DNA of 19,649 nt, taken from Litorimonas sp964490745 (GTDB taxonomy: Bacteria; Pseudomonadota; Alphaproteobacteria; Caulobacterales; Maricaulaceae). The DNA lies in the NCBI GenBank assembly GCA_964490745.1, contig CAZBDT010000031.1, positions 1-19,649 on the forward strand, in the 5' to 3' direction. How positions within the stretch are numbered: the stretch's first letter is position 1; each line of letters begins with the position of its first letter. Position numbers and translations under genes: made by a program. A model generated the notes under the pieces. The model was not told the DNA's origin, did not search any database, and saw only the letters and a list, made by a program, of their open reading frames with translations. This document shows, piece after piece, positions 1 through 5,340 of the stretch.

Positions 1-65
1 AGCTGATGGACCGCGGCGGACGCGTCTCACGCTTCAAAGACAAATTTGCAGGTTTTGGCGTTTAA
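1..65 (+). CDS. 3' end of an unidentified gene (partial)
   Basis: The first 65 bases hold an open frame (codons from base 3) ending in TAA at 63-65. It encodes a C-terminal tail of about 20 residues, rich in Arg, Lys, Gly and Phe, ending RFKDKFAGFGV. A strong terminator follows 22 bases after the stop, which supports a real gene end. Too little of the protein is present to name a family. Confidence 0.55.
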   Translation, partial: LMDRGGRVSRFKDKFAGFGV

Positions 66-87
66 CCGAAACACAGATACTGAGTAT

Positions 88-117
88 AAAAAAGGCTCCT
101 TTAATGGAGCCTTTTTT
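88..117. terminator. Bidirectional intrinsic terminator
   Basis: A GGCTCC/GGAGCC stem (94-99 with 106-111) with a six-base loop is flanked by six A on the left and six T on the right. It therefore has a U-tract in both directions. It lies between the plus-strand gene ending at 65 and rcdA ending at 144 on the minus strand, and can serve both convergent transcripts. Confidence 0.9.
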
Positions 118-143
118 ATTGGGTCAAAGCTAGTTTAGTCAGA

Positions 144-704
144 TTAGCGCTTAAAAGCTGCTTCCAATCTGTGAATTTGGTCCGCGACTGTATTCCCGGC
201 CTGAGCGGCGATGGAGCCATATAAAGACCTATCCAGTCGCATGATACGCTCATAAAGCTGCTCAGAGCGCGCCAGAAGATCGAGCAAACGCGCTGGCAAA
301 GCATAAGCGTCTTTCGCTAACTCTGAAAAACTCAAAGTGCCTTCCGGCTTTTCCTCAGGTACAAGACGGTATTTATCCGCACGCGCTTCAGTAAGCGTCA
401 TTTCTTCTTCTTTCAAAGCGCGTTGAACGAGCAACCAGCTTGCAACTTGCATAAGGCGGGTCGTTAAGCGCATGGACTGGCTGGCATAGGTCAAAGCATC
501 CGTGCGGCCTAGCTTTTTAGAATCTTGCCGCCCCGGACCATCCAGATAAGCAGCCGTTTCTTCGACGAGGTCCATGCCCTCGCGAAAGGTTTTGGAAAAC
601 AACTCAGACTTCGTGAAAGCCAGAAGGCGGGCCTCCGCTTGAGGTGTGAGTGTATCAGTCAGCGTATTTTGTGTTGCACTATTCAAGGGGGAAACAGCCA
701 TCAT
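144..704 (-). CDS. rcdA: RcdA, regulator of CtrA degradation (DUF1465)
   Basis: The protein is about 186 residues and belongs to the DUF1465/RcdA family. In Caulobacter RcdA is a ClpXP adaptor that works with CpdR and PopA to deliver the master regulator CtrA and other substrates for proteolysis at the G1-S transition. The family core is plain: TFREGMDLVEETAAYLDG followed closely by LTYASQSMRLTTRLMQ and ASWLLVQRA, then a C-terminal helix ending VADQIHRLEAAF. The open frame extends 28 codons upstream to 788, but that extension is basic and unlike the family. I chose the ATG at 704 because a GAAGAGA Shine-Dalgarno-like stretch sits about 7 bases before it and the family motif follows. ATG at 701 is equally possible. 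It lies downstream of a DUF1192 gene on the same strand with a 123-base gap, so it may have its own promoter. I saw no full TTAA-N7-TTAA CtrA box in that gap. Confidence 0.93.
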   Translation of the reverse strand: MMAVSPLNSATQNTLTDTLTPQAEARLLAFTKSELFSKTFREGMDLVEETAAYLDGPGRQDSKKLGRTDALTYASQSMRLTTRLMQVASWLLVQRALKEEEMTLTEARADKYRLVPEEKPEGTLSFSELAKDAYALPARLLDLLARSEQLYERIMRLDRSLYGSIAAQAGNTVADQIHRLEAAFKR

Positions 705-827
705 TATTATTCTCTTCGCACTTTGTGGTGTGTCGCCCTGTTTTGCAAGACGCAGTTTACATGAACGGATTTGCAAGCTTTGAGCCAAACCTTAACAAAT
801 AAGCGAATTATTAAATTCACACTACAT

Positions 828-1031
828 TCATGTGGGCTTTTTACCAAATATTGCGTGTGCGGCGTCGGTCTCGGCCTTTTTCTTCTCGCGTTCAGTCTCG
901 AGCCTTACAATTTCAGCTTGATAGAGTGTGATACGCTCGTCCAATTCTGACACAGATAAGCCGTATAGGTCTTCCCCCGGTCTCGCTGTTGTTCCATTGA
1001 ATTTGGGTGAATCATCATTGAAGACTGACAT
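828..1031 (-). CDS. DUF1192 family small protein
   Basis: A 67-residue acidic protein of the alphaproteobacterial DUF1192 family. Residues 17-60 carry the family pattern: GEDLYGLSVSELDERI, then a charged heptad-rich helix (LYQAEIVRLETEREKKKAE) that should form a short coiled coil, and a C-terminal AIFGKK tail. AGGGA sits about 8 bases before the ATG. No biochemical function is known to me. It is commonly seen close to DUF1465 (rcdA) genes, as here, and may be co-transcribed with rcdA across the 123-base gap. The start region is divergent from trcR, 177 bases away. Confidence 0.85.
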   Translation of the reverse strand: MSVFNDDSPKFNGTTARPGEDLYGLSVSELDERITLYQAEIVRLETEREKKKAETDAAHAIFGKKPT

Positions 1032-1065
1032 GCGAACATCCCTATTAACTGCGCAGATGGCTCTA

Positions 1066-1094
1066 TTGCCAAATGGACGTTAATCTTGTATGTG
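1066..1094 (+). promoter_or_regulatory. Candidate sigma-70-type promoter for the trcR leader
   Basis: TTGCCA (1066-1071) and TATGTG (1089-1094) are separated by 17 bases, a fair -35 match and a weak -10 match. Transcription would begin near 1101, just before the leader hairpins and about 110 bases ahead of the trcR start codon. This was located by eye only. Confidence 0.3.
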
Positions 1095-1139
1095 CAGAAT
1101 ACTGATAGTTGATAACGTAGTCAAAAATCAGTAAATCCA

Positions 1140-1160
1140 CCCCGCCGAGCGGGGTTTTTT
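1140..1160 (+). terminator. Intrinsic terminator inside the trcR leader
   Basis: A perfect CCCCGC/GCGGGG stem (1140-1145 with 1149-1154) with a three-base loop is followed by six T. No U-tract exists on the other strand, so it acts on plus-strand transcripts. No plus-strand gene lies just upstream; the neighbour at 828-1031 runs the other way. The terminator is 49 bases before the trcR start, so it is either an attenuator for trcR or the end of a small RNA. An ACTGAT/ATCAGT inverted repeat (1101-1106, 1127-1132) precedes it. Confidence 0.75.
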
Positions 1161-1163
1161 CAT

Positions 1164-1204
1164 GCCTGCTTTTTCACTAGGAATGCAGGCCTCCTGGAGG
1201 AGAG
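1164..1204 (+). promoter_or_regulatory. Leader hairpin and Shine-Dalgarno region of trcR
   Basis: GCCTGC (1164-1169) can pair with GCAGGC (1185-1190). Directly after it, CCTCC (1190-1194) abuts the strong Shine-Dalgarno GGAGGAGAG (1196-1204), which has an ideal spacing to the ATG at 1209. CCTC/GAGG can form a small stem that would partly hide the ribosome site. Whether this regulates translation is inference. Confidence 0.4.
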
Positions 1205-1208
1205 AGAG

Positions 1209-1868
1209 ATGACACAGATTTTAATGCCAAAGGCCACAGCCGTCTGGTTAATTGACAACACAGCTATGACGTTCAAGCAAATCTCAGAATTTTGCGACTT
1301 GCACATACTTGAAGTCGAAGGGATTGCGGATGGTGATGTCGCGGCTGGTATTCGCGGCGCAGACCCGATCGCAAATGGTCAAGTGTCTCGCGAAGAAATC
1401 GAAAAGGCTGAAGGCAATCCAAACTACGCCATGAAGCCCAATAGCTTTGACTCAGACAAGTTAGAGCCAAAATCCAAGAAAAAAGGACCGCGCTATACGC
1501 CATTGTCACGCCGTCAGGACCGTCCAGACGCCATAGCATGGTTGGTTCGCAATCATCCTGAACTACCCGATGCACATATTTCCAAATTGATCGGTACAAC
1601 AAAACCAACGATCAAGGCCATCCGCGAGCGGACGCATTGGAAAATCAACACAATTAATCCGACAGACCCCGTTAGCTTGGGCCTTTGTTCTCAAATTGAG
1701 TTAGATGGCTATGTTAAAAAGGCGGCTGAGAAACGCGCGAAAGAACAGGCAAAACTCGATGCAGAAGGTGGCGGTGAAACGCTAGATCCACTGCCTACGC
1801 CTGAGATAGAAGCCGAGAAGCCAAAAGTGGAACATACTTTGGAAAGCTTGTTCAAACCTAGCAATTAA
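1209..1868 (+). CDS. trcR: TrcR, cell-cycle transcriptional regulator (DUF1013)
   Basis: A 219-residue protein of the DUF1013 family, annotated in alphaproteobacteria as the cell cycle transcriptional regulator TrcR. Recognisable parts are the N-terminal LMPKATAVWLIDNTAMTF, the following FCDLHILEVEGIADGD and the block RRQDRPDAIAWLVRNHPEL. The latter leads into a helix-turn-helix-like segment (HISKLIGTTKPTIKAIRER, about residues 122-140) and LGLCSQIELD. The C-terminal 60 residues are charged, alanine-rich and of low complexity. The start has a textbook GGAGGAGAG ribosome site. It is monocistronic: a leader terminator lies before it and a strong terminator follows the stop. Lying beside rcdA, it makes this end of the window a cell-cycle control neighbourhood, although the two are transcribed in opposite directions. 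Confidence 0.92.
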   Translation: MTQILMPKATAVWLIDNTAMTFKQISEFCDLHILEVEGIADGDVAAGIRGADPIANGQVSREEIEKAEGNPNYAMKPNSFDSDKLEPKSKKKGPRYTPLSRRQDRPDAIAWLVRNHPELPDAHISKLIGTTKPTIKAIRERTHWKINTINPTDPVSLGLCSQIELDGYVKKAAEKRAKEQAKLDAEGGGETLDPLPTPEIEAEKPKVEHTLESLFKPSN

Positions 1869-1890
1869 GCCCACCCCGCATTCTAATTAC

Positions 1891-1920
1891 AATGCCCGCT
1901 CAATAAGCGGGCATTTTTTT
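1891..1920 (+). terminator. Intrinsic terminator of trcR
   Basis: A perfect 10-bp stem (AATGCCCGCT, 1891-1900, with AGCGGGCATT, 1906-1915), a five-base loop, and T from 1914 to 1920. It starts 22 bases after the trcR stop. The T-tract overlaps the TAA stop of the convergent DUF2959 gene at 1919. The opposite strand has no U-tract. Confidence 0.93.
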
Positions 1921-2572
1921 ATGCTTTCATCTCCGCAATAAACGCATTCGCCGCTGCAATAGATTGCTCCATCTCAGCAATAAGCCGCGCGACATCACTT
2001 TCTAGGTCAGCCGTCTCGGTCCCGAGCGATGCAATCGCACGCGCATTGAGGTTATGTTTCAAATAGAGAACACGATCTTTAAAGACGGACAAAACCGGAT
2101 CCATGGAGGCCGAGGCATTATCCATTTTACTGACCAAAACATCATAACGATCTTGCGTCTCACGCAATTGGCTTTCTGAGGCGCGACGCAAAGCGGGGTC
2201 TGAATATTCGTTTAATTCGCCTTCCCATTCGCGAAACAAATCACGAGAGACGCGTTTTACGGATTTAATGCGAGAGCGGACAGTGTCAGCCTCGCCATCC
2301 GCACGCTTGTAGGCCCGGTTCAGATCGTCATAAAGCGTCTCTAACTCACCCGCATCCACATCAATGACGGCGCGAAAAGCTTCCAAGGCATCAGCGAATT
2401 CTTCCTTCGCTTCTGTTTGAGATTTCGACACGTCCAGAACTCTGTCCACAAGGATGTCGCGTTTCTCAATCCCGAAGCGTTCTTGGATATTATAGGATGC
2501 GGTTGCGCAGCCTAATAAAAATATCGGCGCGACCATCAGGGCCGCTGTCAGTCTTACTAGAGCAAATTTCAT
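1919..2572 (-). CDS. DUF2959 family lipoprotein
   Basis: A 217-residue protein matching the DUF2959 family found in many proteobacteria. Residues 1-22 form a lipoprotein signal (basic start, hydrophobic stretch, LLGC lipobox, Cys22). The mature part is almost all helix with family landmarks EKRDILVDRV, QTEAKEEFADALEAF, LFREWEGELNEY, LRRASESQLRETQ and VLYLKHNLNARAIASL, and is probably an extended coiled-coil bundle in the periplasm. Function is unknown; predicted anchoring is to the inner or outer membrane. AGGA lies about 7 bases before the ATG and only a few bases after the stop of the upstream SDR gene, so the two are likely co-transcribed and translationally coupled. Confidence 0.88.
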   Translation of the reverse strand: MKFALVRLTAALMVAPIFLLGCATASYNIQERFGIEKRDILVDRVLDVSKSQTEAKEEFADALEAFRAVIDVDAGELETLYDDLNRAYKRADGEADTVRSRIKSVKRVSRDLFREWEGELNEYSDPALRRASESQLRETQDRYDVLVSKMDNASASMDPVLSVFKDRVLYLKHNLNARAIASLGTETADLESDVARLIAEMEQSIAAANAFIAEMKA

Positions 2573-2587
2573 AAAACGTTCCTGTCC

Positions 2588-3391
2588 TTAATCTTCAACC
2601 GGCATTGTATAGTTAAGCGCCAATCGCCCACCATCTGCATAAATATGCTGTCCTGTTATATAACTACTTTCTTCTGACAGAAGGAAGGCTGCAACAGACG
2701 CAATTTCATCCGGCAGTCCGGGGCGACCTAATGGCGTTCTTTGCGTAATTTTTTTCATCGCAGATTTATCCGATACTACACTCGCGAGCATTTCCGTTTT
2801 GATAGAGCCCGGCCCAATACCGTTAACACGAATACCATAGGGTGCGAGTTCAATCGCCATCGCCCTAGTCATCTGATGCATACCGCCTTTTGATATCGTA
2901 TAGGCTAGATAATCCGGAATCGCGACCGTATCGTTGATCGAAGACATGTTGACGATGGCATAGGGGCGCTCTGTTAGGCGTGACCGATCTTCCCGGTTTT
3001 CAATCTCTTCGACCATATATTTGGCGACTGCTTTTGAGACGAGAAAAGCTCCGCGAAGATTGACCGCTAAATTCAGATCAAAATCTTCAATACTCATATC
3101 CAGCGCGCCGCCTTTGACCGCGATGCCTGCGTTATTGATCAATCCGTCAATGCGGTCATATGCGCCAAGGGTTTCGGCGATGAGATTGTGAACGGAAAGC
3201 GGATCAGAGACATCACATTCTACAAAAATGGCTCGCTCTTCATCCTCTGATAAATCTTTGGCCGAGGTAGTTCCGGACTCTGTATCTCGGTCCGCCAAAA
3301 CAACGCGGTGCCCATCATCGACAAGGCGTTGTGCGCAAGCAAATCCAATGCCTTTCGCGCCACCTGTTATTATAAATACACGGTCTGACAT
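2588..3391 (-). CDS. SDR family NAD-dependent oxidoreductase
   Basis: A classical short-chain dehydrogenase/reductase of 267 residues. The cofactor motif is TGGAKGIG (9-16). An acidic residue at Asp34, at the end of the second strand (VVLADRD), suggests NAD(H) over NADP(H). NNAG is at 86-89, the catalytic Ser is around 150-151 (NMSS), and YxxxK is Tyr164/Lys168. The C-terminal ITGQHIYADGG is typical of 3-oxoacyl-reductase-like and sugar dehydrogenase SDRs; the substrate cannot be read from sequence. A GGGAGG ribosome site is 5 bases before the ATG. It is the first gene of a likely operon with the DUF2959 lipoprotein, 15 bases downstream. Confidence 0.92.
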   Translation of the reverse strand: MSDRVFIITGGAKGIGFACAQRLVDDGHRVVLADRDTESGTTSAKDLSEDEERAIFVECDVSDPLSVHNLIAETLGAYDRIDGLINNAGIAVKGGALDMSIEDFDLNLAVNLRGAFLVSKAVAKYMVEEIENREDRSRLTERPYAIVNMSSINDTVAIPDYLAYTISKGGMHQMTRAMAIELAPYGIRVNGIGPGSIKTEMLASVVSDKSAMKKITQRTPLGRPGLPDEIASVAAFLLSEESSYITGQHIYADGGRLALNYTMPVED

Positions 3392-3410
3392 AGCGGCCTC
3401 CCCTAATACG

Positions 3411-3444
3411 CAAAACCCTCACTGACCAAGAAGTCAATGAGGGT
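3411..3444 (-). terminator. Terminator-like hairpin after the minus-strand DUF465 gene
   Basis: ACCCTCA/TGAGGGT (3415-3421, 3438-3444) and an inner TGAC/GTCA make a stem that is continuous on the minus strand, where the central mismatch becomes a U-G pair. A short T run follows on the minus strand. It lies between the small DUF465 gene and the SDR gene, so it likely ends the DUF465 transcript. The weak U-tract limits confidence. Confidence 0.6.
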
Positions 3445-3482
3445 CCTATAAGCTGCGCCGTTTTCGGCTTCAACAGTAGCGT

Positions 3483-3653
3483 TTACCGCTGTTCTGAGAA
3501 TTGCGAGATTGCGTCTTTGATCTGTAATTTCTGCCGTTTGAGTTTAGAGACTCGTATATTATCTGGTAGGGGACTTCGGAGTTCGGCTTGGATTTTTTCA
3601 TCCAAATGGGTGTGTTTGCTGTGCAGTGTTTCCAAATGTGCCGATACTGCCAT
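3483..3653 (-). CDS. DUF465/YdcH family small protein
   Basis: A 56-residue protein starting MAVSAHLETLHSKHTHLDEKI and ending in AISQFSEQR. It has the DUF465 (YdcH) pattern: a first helix with LxxLxxKHxxLDxxIxxE, a loop containing Pro, and a second helix with LKRQKLQIKDAI. Such proteins form short helical hairpins; function is unknown. An excellent AGGAGA ribosome site lies 6-7 bases before the ATG. The reading frame is short but the family match and ribosome site make it convincing. The longer overlapping frame at 3470-3808 is a shadow. It is divergent from a second DUF465 gene at 3836. Confidence 0.85.
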   Translation of the reverse strand: MAVSAHLETLHSKHTHLDEKIQAELRSPLPDNIRVSKLKRQKLQIKDAISQFSEQR

Positions 3654-3835
3654 GTCTTTCTCCTGCTATTTTGTGATAATTTATTCTTATCATATATTTT
3701 GACTTTTGTCTTACACGTTATCGAGAACTTACAAAAATTTATATCAGTATGGTGAATAAGTCCTAATTTTAAGCGTTCGCGCCCACCTATAGGTCGATCA
3801 TTGCGCAAAAGGCATGTTCAGGCTAGGGGAGACCC

Positions 3836-4081
3836 ATGGACAATTTGCCACCTGATAACTCAGACTCAGACCCGATCGACGAGCTTTCCAAAGCGGACAT
3901 GCTCGCTCTCCTAAGCCTGTTAAGAACAGAACATCGCGCCATTGATCTGGAGATCAAAGCGATGATTGAAACGGGTGTCAAGGACATGCTGAAAATCAAA
4001 CGTATGAAAAAAATCAAACTGAAGATGAAAGATAAAATTACCTTTATCGAAAATCTGATCACGCCTGACATTATTGCTTAG
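3836..4081 (+). CDS. DUF465/YdcH family small protein (longer paralogue)
   Basis: An 81-residue protein with an acidic N-terminus (residues 1-20, Asp/Ser/Pro-rich) followed by the DUF465 helical hairpin: LLSLLRTEHRAIDLEIKAMI, a GVKDML turn, then a very basic helix of KIKRMKKIKLKMKDKI type, ending in the family tail LITPDIIA. AGGGGAG is about 5 bases before the ATG. The stop codon TAG overlaps the first base of palindromic repeat copy A. It faces another DUF465 gene divergently, with an AT-rich 182-base region between them that must hold both promoters. Confidence 0.88.
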   Translation: MDNLPPDNSDSDPIDELSKADMLALLSLLRTEHRAIDLEIKAMIETGVKDMLKIKRMKKIKLKMKDKITFIENLITPDIIA

Positions 4082-4172
4082 AACAATTTGCGTTTAGTTG
4101 AGATCAGATAAAGTCTCAAATAATGGGCAAACAAGGCCCAATTTTTGAGTCAGAATTTACGCAAAATGCTCT
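4081..4172. repeat. 92-bp palindromic repeat, copy A
   Basis: This is one of two copies in the window; the other is 8061-8152. Aligned without gaps they match at 78 of 92 positions. The ends form an imperfect inverted repeat (ACAATTTGCGTTTA at the left against a right end reading AGCATTTTGCGTAAA on the minus strand). Inside are two further hairpins: TTGAGA/TCTCAA and TGGGC/GCCCA, the latter followed by T runs on both strands. The copy fills the whole space between two convergent genes and touches both stop codons. A role as bidirectional terminator is likely; a mobile or amplified origin is inferred. Confidence 0.85.
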
Positions 4173-5268
4173 AGCCTGAAAATGCAAAGCGTCGATCCTG
4201 ATGACGATCTATCATCATCTTGGTCAATAACTCCCCTGAACCCGCACATAATGTCCAGCCCATATGACCATGTCCGGTATTGATCCATAAGTCAGGTATA
4301 GAGGTCGCACTGATATAGGGACGGCCAACCGGGCTGACTGGTCGAACCCCAGTCCATTGACTGCGCTGAGAGCCAAGGCTGGCCATCAGCTCCGGCGCTA
4401 TTACGTGCCACCGGTCTATCAACGTCCTTGGATCCTTGAGGTCCCAGCCGCCCGAAATACGAATACGGTCTGGAAAGACTGTCAGAGCCGAGCGGCTCTC
4501 GACATCCATGACAGGGCACTCAGGTAATTCAGAAATTTCAGTGGGCAAATTAAAATCCGCCGCAGCGCCCGCCACGCCGTTTAAGGTCAGCCGTACATCT
4601 AATTGCGCCAGACATCTAACTGAGTCTGCCCCTGCGGCGATGACACATTGATCTGCCGAAAATAGATCAGCCGCTGTTTTGATATAAAATCGTTTATCAC
4701 TCTTACGAATATCTAAGTCCGACGCGTTATAAACGAAGGACACGCCACGCACTGCGAGCTCAGCCGCAAGCGCACATCCAAACGCCCGCGCATCGCCGGA
4801 TGTATCATCCGGAAATTGACAGGCGGCATGACCAAATGTGTCTTTCGTATTCATGAGAATATTGGCGCGGATACCAATATCCGAAAATCGCGACTGTGCA
4901 GCACGTGCGGCTTTTATATCGGGAAAAAGTTGGAGACAGCCATCCGCCCTCTTCGGCAAAGCTAGCGCATCGATTTTTTCCACCAAAAGCGTCTTTGATC
5001 TTTTTGCCAAATCTACAGTGACACGCGCAGCGTCCAGAGCGTAGCGGGAGACCGTACGCTTCGGATCCCATGACATAGCTTGACTGGGATGGATCATGCC
5101 TGAATTCGAGAAACTGGTACCTTCGCAAGGGCCGGGCCTTGTATCTATCACGCAAACTCGCAGCCCCCGGGCTGACAATTCATCCGCCGTACAAAGACCT
5201 ATCAGTCCTGCCCCGATGATAATTATGTCATGATGCTCTGTCACGCGTTGCGATCTACACAAATGCAT
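4171..5268 (-). CDS. DadA-like FAD-dependent D-amino-acid dehydrogenase
   Basis: A 365-residue FAD oxidoreductase of the DAO superfamily. The dinucleotide-binding GxGxxG is IIGAGLIG (17-24), ending in an Asp-containing second strand (VCVIDTRPGP). DadA-type landmarks follow: SFSNSGMIHPSQ, FPDDTSGDARAF, WTGVRPVSPVGRPYI and, near the C-terminus, NTGHGHMGWTLCAGSGELL, which is the flavin-binding region of D-amino-acid dehydrogenases. It would oxidise an amino or imino acid to the oxo acid and pass electrons to the respiratory chain. It is shorter than typical DadA proteins (just over 400 residues). The ATG at 5268 has no clear ribosome site; GTG at 5244 is an alternative. The final codon and TAG stop overlap repeat copy A. 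Specificity is uncertain within the superfamily. Confidence 0.85.
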   Translation of the reverse strand: MHLCRSQRVTEHHDIIIIGAGLIGLCTADELSARGLRVCVIDTRPGPCEGTSFSNSGMIHPSQAMSWDPKRTVSRYALDAARVTVDLAKRSKTLLVEKIDALALPKRADGCLQLFPDIKAARAAQSRFSDIGIRANILMNTKDTFGHAACQFPDDTSGDARAFGCALAAELAVRGVSFVYNASDLDIRKSDKRFYIKTAADLFSADQCVIAAGADSVRCLAQLDVRLTLNGVAGAAADFNLPTEISELPECPVMDVESRSALTVFPDRIRISGGWDLKDPRTLIDRWHVIAPELMASLGSQRSQWTGVRPVSPVGRPYISATSIPDLWINTGHGHMGWTLCAGSGELLTKMMIDRHQDRRFAFSG

Positions 5269-5340
5269 GGGTGACGCAAAGTGGGAACTGTTGTCACATA
5301 CTGATTTTGCTGCGTATTAAGTCCGTAATGGGAGAGTTTA

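Noticed and set aside
705..788. N-terminal extension of RcdA to 788
   Set aside because: The extra 28 residues are unlike the family, and a ribosome site sits before the internal ATG at 704.
792..814. TTAA pair upstream of rcdA as a CtrA box
   Set aside because: The two TTAA are separated by 15 bases instead of the required 7. TTAA pairs at 14376-14464 also have wrong spacing.
3470..3808. 112-codon minus-strand frame over the small DUF465 gene
   Set aside because: Its translation is low-quality (Asn/Lys/Arg/Ser-rich). The overlapping frame 3483-3653 has both a family match and a strong ribosome site.
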